Source of the DNA: DASXMX01 sp036794395
GTDB lineage: Bacteria; Planctomycetota; Phycisphaerae; Tepidisphaerales; Tepidisphaeraceae
Assembly (NCBI GenBank): GCA_036794395.1
Contig: DAIRGS010000043.1
Location: forward strand, 1 to 34,014
DNA length: 34,014 nt
Reading direction: 5' to 3'
A model generated the notes under the pieces. The model was given only the letters and a program-made list of their open reading frames with translations, was not told the DNA's origin and did no database searches. How positions within the stretch are numbered: position 1 is the stretch's first letter; every line of letters begins with the position of its first letter. Positions 23,498 to 33,151 of this stretch are shown here, in pieces. The position numbers and the translations under genes are program-made.

Positions 23498-25015
23498 GTG
23501 CTGCTGATTCGACTCAAACAATGCGAAGTGGCGCTTGCCGGCGGGCGTCTGGAAGAGGCCTGTGGACTGCTTGCAGAACCTGCTCTTCGCGCCCATCGTC
23601 GCGGCCAGGAATTGCTGAGCAGCGTGAGCAAGGCGCTGGTGGGGCGCGGCCGCACTCATCTGGCGGCTGGTTCGCTAACAGCCGCCGCCGAAGATGCGGA
23701 CCGAGCCGCGGGCCTGGGCGGGAATCTCGCTGAAGTGGTTCAACTTCGCCGTGCGGTGAGCACGGCAATGTCGGAACAGCGGAAGGCCAGCCAACTCCGC
23801 GATCACGTGATTGCCACCGCCCGCCGTCATGCCGACGCCGGGCAGATTACGATCGGCCAGCAGATGATCGCTGACATCGCGGTGGTCGGGGATCATGCCG
23901 AAATCCTGAAGCAAGATCTCGTTGCCCGGCGCGCATCGGTCGACTCCGCAGTTGAGAAAGCTACCGCCGCGCTCAAGTCTGACGACTGGGAGGCTGCGAT
24001 CGACCACGTTGCCCGCCTGGATCGAACTTCACGATGTGAGCAGCCTGTTCGCGAGATTGTCGGCCGGATAAATCAGGTTGTGATGGAGCAATGCACTGAT
24101 GCGATCAATTCCGGCAGGCTGGATGTTGCTTCCTCTCTGCTTGCGCGTTTGAACCATCTTCCATCACAATCTTCGGAAGCCGAAACACTTCGTCGCGTAC
24201 TGATGCAGTGCCGCGAGGCATTTGATGCCATCGGCAAAGGCGACCCGGCCATTGCGGAACTGTCGCTGCGGGCATTGCTGCCTCTTGTTCCGCGCGCCAA
24301 GTGGCTTTCAACCGCGGTGGAGCAGGTTCGTACCCTCCGCGAGGCCACCGAAGAGCTTAGAACGGGCCCTCTTCGCCTTGCGGCGGTTGATACTGTTGCC
24401 ACACTAGCGCCGGCTCGCGTGTTGCCGCCACCGCTTCCGCGTCCGCAGGCCAAGCCAATGCCCGCGACCGATGTCATCCTGCATGTTGATGGGGCCGGGG
24501 GCTTTCGTGTGATCGATCGACCGATCGTTACGATTGGCCCGGTGAGCTCGAGCCGTCCGGTTGATGTTCCGTTGATGGCGGATGCGATGCTCCCGGTGAT
24601 CACAATTGCACGGTCGGAAGATGATTATTTTCTACACGCGGTGCAACCGGTGCTGGTGAATGACAAGCCCACCACGAGCACGCTGCTTTCCAACGGCGAT
24701 CGCATCGGGCTGGGACCTCGATGTCGAATTACTTTTCGGCGACCCAGCCCGGCAAGCTCTTCGGCGGTGCTCGATCTTTCGGGGACTCGCCTGCCGCAGG
24801 CGGATGTCCGCCACATTATTCTGATGGATCGCGAGATGATTGTGGGTCCAGGGGCGGCGGCTCATGTTCGCTCGGATGAACTGGATGCTCCTGCTGTGAT
24901 TCAGCGTCGTGACGGCCGACTGATCTGCCGTAATCAGGGAATCTCCACCGAACTCACGCCGGGCACCCACGTGAAGGTCGGTCCGATCGGGTTGGTTGTC
25001 GCGAAGGAGGCGTAA
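23498..25015 (+). CDS. FHA-domain protein with N-terminal helical repeats
   Basis: 505-aa cytoplasmic protein. The N-terminal about 300 residues are Ala/Leu-rich helical repeats of TPR-like character (LEEACGLLAEPAL, LAAGSLTAAAEDADRAAGL, DDWEAAIDHVARL, RLDVASSLLARLNHL). After a Pro-rich hinge (PPPLPRPQAKPMP) comes an FHA-like phosphothreonine-binding domain (about 327-420: VTIGPVSSSRPVDVPLM, VLVNDKPTTSTLLSNGDRIGLGPRCRITFRRP). A second, weaker FHA-like sandwich follows (about 430-505: RHIILMDREMIVGPG...). It starts with GTG at 23498, 5 bp after the small ORF, and ends 5 bp before the kinase ATG with the kinase's ribosome-binding site inside it. That coupling suggests it reads or recruits targets of the kinase. 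Confidence 0.8.
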   Translation: MLLIRLKQCEVALAGGRLEEACGLLAEPALRAHRRGQELLSSVSKALVGRGRTHLAAGSLTAAAEDADRAAGLGGNLAEVVQLRRAVSTAMSEQRKASQLRDHVIATARRHADAGQITIGQQMIADIAVVGDHAEILKQDLVARRASVDSAVEKATAALKSDDWEAAIDHVARLDRTSRCEQPVREIVGRINQVVMEQCTDAINSGRLDVASSLLARLNHLPSQSSEAETLRRVLMQCREAFDAIGKGDPAIAELSLRALLPLVPRAKWLSTAVEQVRTLREATEELRTGPLRLAAVDTVATLAPARVLPPPLPRPQAKPMPATDVILHVDGAGGFRVIDRPIVTIGPVSSSRPVDVPLMADAMLPVITIARSEDDYFLHAVQPVLVNDKPTTSTLLSNGDRIGLGPRCRITFRRPSPASSSAVLDLSGTRLPQADVRHIILMDREMIVGPGAAAHVRSDELDAPAVIQRRDGRLICRNQGISTELTPGTHVKVGPIGLVVAKEA

Positions 25016-25020
25016 CCGCC

Positions 25021-27837
<2,817 letters not shown>

Positions 27838-27910
27838 AAACATTGTGATGCAGGTCTCGACGCCTGCAATTCACGTGACGCCAGTCTGAAAGATTTAAAG
27901 CGAAACAATC

Positions 27911-28615
27911 ATGCGCCGCATTCCCTCAATCCTCCTGATCATCGCCGTGTGCATCGCCGCGGTGGGTATCCGCAGGCATCGCGTTCAGATCCAAAGGGCG
28001 GCTTCCCAGCCGATGCCGATCGCGGAAGAGTCCACGGATGTCGCGTCGACGCTTCGAGCGATCAGTGCTTCGGAAGTGGATGCCCCGACCAAAGGCTGGG
28101 CCACGCGTTTTGTCGATTACGTCAACGATCATCCTGGGCGTGAGTGGGTGGTGGGACACTGTGAGAAGCCGGCCCTCTCCGAAGCCGAAGCCGCGGATGC
28201 GGCGCGAACCGATGCCGCTCGAAAGCTGTACCCGTTGGTCATCCGTCGATTGCACGCACGAGGCTCCGACGCCAGTCTCGTCAAAAATCTGATTGGCCAG
28301 GATGTCCGCGATGCCCGGCTCGAATCTGATCGCTTCGCCGAGCAATTCACCCGCCCTTACGGTCAAGTGTGGGCCGAGTCGGTGTTGCTCGATGTCTCGT
28401 CGAACCGTCTCGATCCCATGATCGACCGCTACCGGCAGCAAATTGATTTCCGCCATCTTCAGACCCGGCGTCATGCAGCAGTCGGCGGTTTCATTATTGT
28501 GGCGACGGCGCTGCTCTATCTGTTGCTCAACTCCGTCACCAAGGGCTACTTTACAACGCGTCTTCGTTTCGCCGCGACCGTCATCGCGGCTGCCGTGCTG
28601 ATCTTGCTGATATGA
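27911..28615 (+). CDS. Membrane protein of the kinase cluster, unknown function
   Basis: 234-aa protein with an N-terminal hydrophobic helix (ILLIIAVCIAAVGI), a soluble middle part (about 25-185) rich in Ala, Asp and Arg, and two C-terminal helices (FIIVATALLYLLLNSV and FAATVIAAAVLILLI). The middle has EAEAADAARTDAARKLYPLVIRRL, which resembles helices of membrane-associated assembly proteins but gives no firm family. Position directly after the kinase suggests a partner. The ribosome-binding site is weak. Confidence 0.7.
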   Translation: MRRIPSILLIIAVCIAAVGIRRHRVQIQRAASQPMPIAEESTDVASTLRAISASEVDAPTKGWATRFVDYVNDHPGREWVVGHCEKPALSEAEAADAARTDAARKLYPLVIRRLHARGSDASLVKNLIGQDVRDARLESDRFAEQFTRPYGQVWAESVLLDVSSNRLDPMIDRYRQQIDFRHLQTRRHAAVGGFIIVATALLYLLLNSVTKGYFTTRLRFAATVIAAAVLILLI

Positions 28616-28700
28616 GGGGAAATACAAAATGTGCCACAGATGGACACTGCGCCGCAGAGCCGCGACCAAAGAGAAGAGATGCAACCACGGAGCGGCTGTG

Positions 28701-29681
28701 TTAAAGGTCAAGGGCCTTGACCAGATTTAGTTGGTTCCATGAAAGATTGTCGCGAAGCATTGCATTGAGCAGAGCAAGTAGCTTTCGCATGCAGGCGACA
28801 ATCACGACTTTGTTAAGCTTCCCGGTCTTCTTCAGGCGGTCCGCGAAGATCTTGATGACCGGGTTGAAACGGATGGCGGCGATGGTGGCCATGTACAGTA
28901 CTGAGCGTATGGAGGGCCGGCCGCCGCGGATGGCCCGCTTGCCTTTCATCTTGCCCGAATCGTGGTTGAAAGGCGCCACGCCCACCAGCGCGCTGATGCT
29001 TCTGCGGCCTGTGGAGCCCAGTTCGTTCAACTCCGCCAGGAGTGTGGAACTGAGGACCGAGCCAACGCCGGGAACAGACTGCAGGAGCTTGTCGATGGAG
29101 TTGAAGTCGTCATCGGAATCGATGAGCGTACGGATCTGCTTGTCGAGGTTCTCGATCTGTTTTTTGACGGTCGCAAGGACGGCGTCGATGGCCTTGAGGA
29201 CGGACTTGCTGGAGATGCCATGGCGGCGGTTGGTCTGCTCGGTACGGACGTGGGTGAGCTGTCGGCGGCAGGTGACCAAAGCTTGCAGTTCGCTCTGATT
29301 TGCCGAGCGTTTGGCAGTCAATCGCGGCGAGGCGAGCCTGGCGAATTCGGCCAGGACGTGGGCGTCGATCTTGTCGGTCTTGGCCAGAATGCCCAGGCCC
29401 TTGGCAAAGTATCGGACATGGCCGGGGTTGACCAGGGCGACCGGGAAGTCGGCCTCCAACAGAGCGTCAAGCAGGGGCTGTTCGAGGCCGCCCGTCGCTT
29501 CAATGACGATCAGTGTTGGATCGGCCATGCGCAGCAGATCGATGATCTGACGGAACCCATCAAGGGTATTGTCAACGGTAAGAAGCGCCTTGGAATCGGA
29601 ACGGGCCAGGTCCAGTTTGTCCTTGGCAACGTCGATGCCGACGAAGAGGGAACAAGTGGCTTGAGAAGCGGGTCCGGTCAT
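28701..29681 (-). CDS. IS110-family transposase (DEDD recombinase)
   Basis: 326-aa recombinase. The N-terminal RuvC-like DEDD domain shows GIDVAKDKLD (Asp17), VIEATGG (Glu61) and KTDKIDAHVLAEFA (Asp103, Asp106). A coiled-coil middle follows (about 150-195). The C-terminal transposase_20-type domain has SVPGVGSVLSSTLLAEL, ALVGVAPFNHDSGKMKG with the probable catalytic Ser242, and RGGRPSIRSVLYMATIAA. All expected active-site residues are present, and the length and spacing are close to IS621. The ATG at 29681 was chosen because homology begins just after it; the same frame stays open to 30074 but runs through the non-coding end and the host repeat. The stop codon is 8 bp from the element end. 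Confidence 0.95.
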   Translation of the reverse strand: MTGPASQATCSLFVGIDVAKDKLDLARSDSKALLTVDNTLDGFRQIIDLLRMADPTLIVIEATGGLEQPLLDALLEADFPVALVNPGHVRYFAKGLGILAKTDKIDAHVLAEFARLASPRLTAKRSANQSELQALVTCRRQLTHVRTEQTNRRHGISSKSVLKAIDAVLATVKKQIENLDKQIRTLIDSDDDFNSIDKLLQSVPGVGSVLSSTLLAELNELGSTGRRSISALVGVAPFNHDSGKMKGKRAIRGGRPSIRSVLYMATIAAIRFNPVIKIFADRLKKTGKLNKVVIVACMRKLLALLNAMLRDNLSWNQLNLVKALDL

Positions 29682-29689
29682 GCGTGCGT

Positions 29690-29900
29690 CCCTGTCTTGC
29701 AAATGCGAGCGTCCCGCATGTTTGGGGAGCTCATACGGCTGTTCGGGCGAAGCGACACGGGACCGGCTTGGACCTTGCTCCGTGACGGCCGTGGTGGGCC
29801 GAGGCACGATCGGTCGTGGGCCGGTCGCCGTGTCCGCATGGCTCCTCGCTGCGCTCCTCACCATGCGGACACGGCGGGAGGAAGTAGAACGCTTCAAGGT
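29690..29900 (-). ncRNA. Candidate bridge RNA of the IS110 element
   Basis: Read on the minus strand, 5' to 3'. (1) A perfect 15-bp hairpin, 29875-29861 with 29841-29827. (2) A target-type loop closed by a 7-bp stem (29826-29820 with 29767-29761). Its 5' side has TCGTGCCT (29809-29802), matching the left target plus CT core. An apical 5-bp stem CGGCC/GGCCG follows, and the 3' side has CACGGAG (29784-29778), complementary to CT plus the right target CCGTG. (3) A donor-type loop with ACAGCCG (29742-29736), identical to the element's downstream end, a 5-bp hairpin (29719-29715 with 29707-29703), and TGCAAG (29701-29696), complementary to CT-TGTA of the upstream end with one G-T wobble. This is the order described for IS621-type bridge RNAs. 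The transcript limits are estimates. Confidence 0.75.
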
Positions 29901-29982
29901 GCTTTTGAACATACAAGGCACCGAGACACGGAGGCGCGCTAGACGGTTTGAGGCTAATTTGGAATGGGCATGGAAGAGATAA

Positions 29983-30058
29983 AACCACGGATAGCACGGA
30001 TGCCACGGATGGGACCAACGTTTTTTCTGTATCCGTGATATCCGTGTAATCCGTGGTT
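29983..30058. repeat. CCACGGAT inverted repeat
   Basis: Arm 29983-30010 (AACCACGGAT + CACGGAT + CACGGAT units) and the reverse complement of 30031-30058 match at 24 of 28 positions; the differences fall only in the 2-nt spacers between heptamers. The loop is 20 nt and includes a T6 run. The unit resembles the CACGGAG run in the neighbouring repeat. Confidence 0.85.
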
Positions 30059-30165
30059 CAATCCAAGTCGCCAAAAACCCGCGCAGGCCGCGAAGAATTG
30101 GACGGTTGGCAGTGCAGATGAAAAGACGTGCGGCACCGAATGAGACTTACCTCGGGAGCGTGACA

Positions 30166-31692
30166 ATGAAGCGCTGTGTAGCCCTCGGAATCATGGCGGT
30201 ATTGTTTGCCGGCTCTGCTTGGGGGCAGGAAGCGAAAAAGCTGGCGGCGGCCGAAGCCGCGAAGGCGGAGAACGAGACCCGGTATCTGGCCTTTCAGATC
30301 TTCACCTACGGTCCCAATCCGATCATCGCCACCATGGGGGAGGGGACGAACCCACAACCGGCCCGGTTCCCGGACAAGGCGGTGCTTCGCAACTACATTG
30401 CGGACATCAAACAGCGGATCGGGACCGTGGGCGACCGGCAGACCCGGCTGGCAGTCATGTTGGGGCCGCTCAGCTTTGATCATGGTGATGCGGAGGCCAC
30501 CCAGTTCATTGAACTTGGATTTGAACTGGCCCTTGAGACCAATGTGGCCGTCGGGTTTCATATCGATGATTCCATGTTCTGGGCGAGGCGAAAGGATCTG
30601 TGGAGCGATCCGAATAACGTGGAGGCCCTGGACTGGGATGGGACTCCATGCACGGGCCGACGCCTGGACTGGGGAAAGGAACCGTCCGCTGCGCCACCGC
30701 AAATGTGTTTCAACAGCAAGGCGATCCAGCGGGAGGTGCAGCAGCGCTCCGCCCTGATAGGCAAGGCCATCCAGGCCGGCGTGAATCGGCTGCACCAGCT
30801 CGAAAGGCCTGAGATGTTTGCAGGAGTGATTGCCGGATCGGAGACCGAGATCGGGCAGGATTTCAAGACGGGCAAGTATCTCGGATATCGCGCTCTGCTC
30901 AATCGGGGCTTCAGTCGCGAACATCCGCCGCAGGACATGGATCTTGAGCGGGAGAAGGTCGTCCAGGAATTCATCGAATTATGGACGAAAGGACTCGCCG
31001 ACGCCGGTGTCTCTCCGCAAAAAATATACTCCCACACCTGCTTCCTCTCGCGCCGCGCATTCAACGGCGACGATAAGGAGATCACCTATATGAAACGCAA
31101 AGGGGAGATCACCTATTCGCAGCACAATCACTTTGCGCCTCCGTCCGTGGCGTTCGGGAAATATCACCGGCCTGGTTTTTCGACCTATCCGCAGGGGGGC
31201 CTGTTCGAGGACATTTACGAGGAAGTGGCCAAGCACCAGCAGGTGGGCTGGGCATCCTGCGAGGGGACCAATATGCAGCCTGCAAGCGGACCCGGACAAT
31301 CGGGCATGGGCATGGAAACTTACCTGGCAAAGATGTTCAACCACGGCGCCACACTGACCACCCTCTTCTCCTGGGGAATTGGGGGCGAGGCGATGAGGGA
31401 GAAGATTGGTTTCCGCGTGGTCACCGAGGGCGAAGAAGCCCTGCAGGCATATCGCAAGTTTCTCAAGGGCGTCCCGCTGATCGAAGGTGAGACGGTAGCC
31501 TCGCTCACGGATCGCCTGCCGCCCAAGATTCATCAAATCCAAAAGGAACTACCTGCGTGGATCCAAAAGACCGGCAACAATGATGCCGCTGCGCTCATGC
31601 AGCAACTGCAAGCACAGCTGAAAGCCAAGAATTTCGAGGAGGTCGAGAAGACAGCTGACTTAATTCTGAAGATGATGGGCGAGCAACCTTGA
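30166..31692 (+). CDS. Exported protein of unknown function, possibly TIM-barrel hydrolase-like
   Basis: 508-aa product with a clear signal peptide (MKRCVALGIMAVLFAGSAWGQ-E; cleavage after AWG or GQ). I do not recognise a named family. The body alternates hydrophobic strands and acidic or aromatic turns in a way that resembles TIM-barrel glycoside hydrolases: FGFHIDDSMFW-like, FAGVIAGSETEIG, KIYSHTCFLSRR, ITYSQHNHFAPP, GWASCEGTNMQP and TLFSWGIGG. Glu and Asp residues at strand ends are candidate catalytic acids, but this is inference. The C-terminus is helical. The start at 30166 has GGGAG seven bases upstream; the earlier ATG at 30121 is next to the repeat's end. It stands alone between repeats, just after the repeat that hosts the IS, so it could have been acquired. 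Confidence 0.6.
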   Translation: MKRCVALGIMAVLFAGSAWGQEAKKLAAAEAAKAENETRYLAFQIFTYGPNPIIATMGEGTNPQPARFPDKAVLRNYIADIKQRIGTVGDRQTRLAVMLGPLSFDHGDAEATQFIELGFELALETNVAVGFHIDDSMFWARRKDLWSDPNNVEALDWDGTPCTGRRLDWGKEPSAAPPQMCFNSKAIQREVQQRSALIGKAIQAGVNRLHQLERPEMFAGVIAGSETEIGQDFKTGKYLGYRALLNRGFSREHPPQDMDLEREKVVQEFIELWTKGLADAGVSPQKIYSHTCFLSRRAFNGDDKEITYMKRKGEITYSQHNHFAPPSVAFGKYHRPGFSTYPQGGLFEDIYEEVAKHQQVGWASCEGTNMQPASGPGQSGMGMETYLAKMFNHGATLTTLFSWGIGGEAMREKIGFRVVTEGEEALQAYRKFLKGVPLIEGETVASLTDRLPPKIHQIQKELPAWIQKTGNNDAAALMQQLQAQLKAKNFEEVEKTADLILKMMGEQP

Positions 31693-31748
31693 AGCTTGAA
31701 TCGAGAAAAGGAGATACCAAAGACCGAGCGCGATTGCGTGCTTCGTGG

Positions 31749-31767
31749 CATGGGCTTCCAGCCCATG
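31749..31767 (+). repeat. GGCATGGGCT palindrome
   Basis: CATGGGCT (31749-31756) pairs perfectly with AGCCCATG (31760-31767) around a TCC loop. It is preceded by GTGG, like the reverse complement of the palindrome at 31923-31941. Confidence 0.7.
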
Positions 31768-31922
31768 ATCGCGGGAGTTGACGACCAGCGACGGGTTAGA
31801 TTTGGGAAAACCAAGTTTTGACAGTTGGACAACCTTTTGGATTCATCCCCAGAAAAAAGTCCGGTTAAGGCGAGTTGGTTTTCCCACGTCTCACCCGGTG
31901 CCGGACCCGAAGCATTCCCAAC

Positions 31923-31941
31923 CACGGCCTGGAAGGCCGTG
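31923..31941 (-). repeat. CACGGCCT palindrome
   Basis: CACGGCCT (31923-31930) pairs perfectly with AGGCCGTG (31934-31941) around a GGA loop. On the minus strand it reads GTGGCACGGCCTTCCAGG, the same design as the palindrome at 31749. Confidence 0.7.
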
Positions 31942-32059
31942 CCACGAAAAAAGCAGTTGCGCGGAATCGCTCCCGGTCAGTTAGTGCTTCTGTGGATTGG
32001 CCCCTTCCTTGTTTTCTCCGTGATCTTGGTGAACCGAATTCGAAGCGACGAACAGCAAA

Positions 32060-32959
32060 ATGGCGGAATGGACTGAAGCCGAGCGGTATTTGCTCGAACA
32101 GATTCGTCAGGGGAATCAGGGCGCATGGTCGCAGCTCGTTGAGCGGTACCAGGGCCGGCTGCTGGCATTTGCGCGCCGGCGTGCGCCGAAATCTGCGGAT
32201 CCTGAGGACCTTGTTCAGGATACGTTCCTCCTCTTTCTTCGAGGCCTGGGCAGTTATCGCGGCCAGGCGAGCGTTGAAACGTATCTGTTCCTGATCCTTC
32301 GCCGGCGGATCATCGAGCTGCTTCGCGTCCGGCGGATGAACCTCTGCCAACTTCCCGATTCCACCGACGGCACGGAATCCCGCTCGGATAACTTTGTCGC
32401 GCCCGATCCGACCGCGAGCTGGTACGTCCATCGCGACGAGCAACGCGAAGCCGCCCGGCTTGCACTCACTTCCGCCCTTGGTTCCCTGGTGGAGAATCTT
32501 CATTCTGAACTGAATTTCCGCGACCTTCAGATCCTTGAGCTACTCTTTTATGCGCAGTGGCCGAATCGCGATATCGCCGCGAAGCTTGGTGTTGGGGCGG
32601 AGCATGTGGCGATGGTCAAGCACCGGTGGCTCAAGCAGGCGCGGGATCGGGTTGCGCATCAGGATCGGGTGACCCACGCGGAACCTGCGATGCCGGACCC
32701 GACATCGTTTGACTCACTTCTTACGGAGATTTGGGAAGATCAGCGTCCCAGTTGCCCCAAGCGCTCCACGATCGGCGGGTATCTTCTGAATACTTTGGAC
32801 GAGCCGTGGCAAACGTATGTGGATTTCCATCTCAAAATGCTTGGGTGCTCATTTTGTAAAGCCAATCTTGAGGACTTGCAGAAGCAGACCAAGGTTGATC
32901 CGCAGTCGTTGCGGCGTCGGATTCTTCAATCGACGGTTGGTTTTTTGACGCGGCCGTGA
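32060..32959 (+). CDS. ECF-like sigma-70 family factor with C-terminal Cys/His tail
   Basis: 299-aa RNA polymerase sigma factor. Region 2 (about 10-95) shows LVERYQGRLLAFARRRAPKSADPEDLVQDTFLLFLRGLGSY and the -10-recognition helix YRGQASVETYLFLILRRRIIELLR. Region 4 (about 150-210) has the helix-turn-helix LELLFYAQWPNRDIAAKLGVGAEHVAMVKHRWLKQAR. There is no region 1.1 or 3, as in ECF sigmas. Unusually, about 85 residues follow, with CPKRSTIGGYLLNTL (Cys232) and His257-x5-Cys263-x2-Cys266, reminiscent of the zinc-binding H-x3-C-x2-C of anti-sigma (ZAS) domains. The tail may regulate the sigma in cis. The start at 32060 lacks a clear Shine-Dalgarno. The nearest signalling genes are the kinase/FHA cluster upstream. 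Confidence 0.88.
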   Translation: MAEWTEAERYLLEQIRQGNQGAWSQLVERYQGRLLAFARRRAPKSADPEDLVQDTFLLFLRGLGSYRGQASVETYLFLILRRRIIELLRVRRMNLCQLPDSTDGTESRSDNFVAPDPTASWYVHRDEQREAARLALTSALGSLVENLHSELNFRDLQILELLFYAQWPNRDIAAKLGVGAEHVAMVKHRWLKQARDRVAHQDRVTHAEPAMPDPTSFDSLLTEIWEDQRPSCPKRSTIGGYLLNTLDEPWQTYVDFHLKMLGCSFCKANLEDLQKQTKVDPQSLRRRILQSTVGFLTRP

Positions 32960-32970
32960 GGGGAACGCGG

Positions 32971-33018
32971 ATTGAAGATTTGAGATTTGAGATTTGAGAT
33001 TTGAGATTTGGGATTGGG
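32971..33018 (+). repeat. GATTTGA heptamer array
   Basis: About six consecutive units of the 7-mer AGATTTG, degenerating to GGATTGG at the end, starting 12 bp after the sigma factor stop codon. It is a simple-sequence array with a period of seven, unlike the hexamer arrays at 61-116 and 401-458. Confidence 0.85.
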
Positions 33019-33028
33019 AGGTGCCTGG

Positions 33029-33094
33029 CATTCGCCCTTACCCTGGCCCGCTCGCGGGCAGTCGCCAGTTTCGCTCACTTCTCCCGAGGGGAGA
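33029..33094. repeat. CATTCGCCCT...GGGGAGAGGG repeat copy
   Basis: Starts CATTCGCCCTTACCC and ends with the hairpin TCTCCC (33080-33085) / GGGAGA (33089-33094). The start is nearly the same as 324-340 (CATTCGCCCTCACTCC), and both are followed by GAGAGGGGGAAA. It lies between the convergent sigma factor and NAD-kinase-like genes. Confidence 0.6.
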
Positions 33095-33151
33095 GGGGGA
33101 AAGAGGGTGGGTCGAACCGGGGGCGGCACTTCGGCAATTAAGAACATTCAC

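Larger units (their letters stand above)
28693..29917 (-). mobile_element. IS110-family insertion sequence, ends defined by empty-site comparison
   Basis: About 1225 bp, with the transposase on the minus strand. The ends were read by comparing the flanks with the uninterrupted repeat at 7003-7040. On the minus strand the flank reads GGTGC-CT at the upstream end and CT-CCGTGG at the downstream end, and the uninterrupted copy reads GTGC-CT-CCGTGG. So a CT dinucleotide is the shared core, one copy at 28691-28692 and one at 29916-29917. There are no terminal inverted repeats and no longer target duplication, as expected for IS110. The upstream non-coding end is 234 bp long and the downstream end only about 8 bp, the layout of the IS110 (not IS1111) group. 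Confidence 0.85.
28655..30120 (+). repeat. Interspersed repeat, second copy, split by an IS110 element
   Basis: The block from CAGAGCCGCGACC (28655) to CCACGGAG (28692), the block from GCACCGAGACACGG (29918) to GAGGCGCGCT (29940), and the block from CAGGCCGCGAAG (30084) to GTGCAGAT (30119) match, in order and orientation, 6981-7017, 7018-7040 and 7103-7138. The terminal blocks agree at about 33 of 38 positions. The first two blocks are contiguous in the earlier copy but separated here by 1225 bp of IS110. Between the second and third blocks lies a CCACGGAT hairpin (29983-30058) absent from the earlier copy. Confidence 0.8.
31693..32059. other. Non-coding gap before the sigma factor gene
   Basis: No gene is seen. 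It contains two related palindromes in opposite orientation (31749-31767 and 31923-31941) and AT-richer sequence just before the sigma factor start. No convincing promoter was identified. Confidence 0.5.

Noticed and set aside
29682..30074. N-terminal extension of the transposase frame to 457 codons
   Set aside because: The extra 131 codons cross the IS end and the host repeat and translate repeat DNA; IS110 homology starts just after the ATG at 29681.
31741..31950. Inverted palindromes considered as sigma factor operators or a terminator
   Set aside because: They lack a T-run and resemble the palindrome at 270-291 far away, so an interspersed repeat is more likely.
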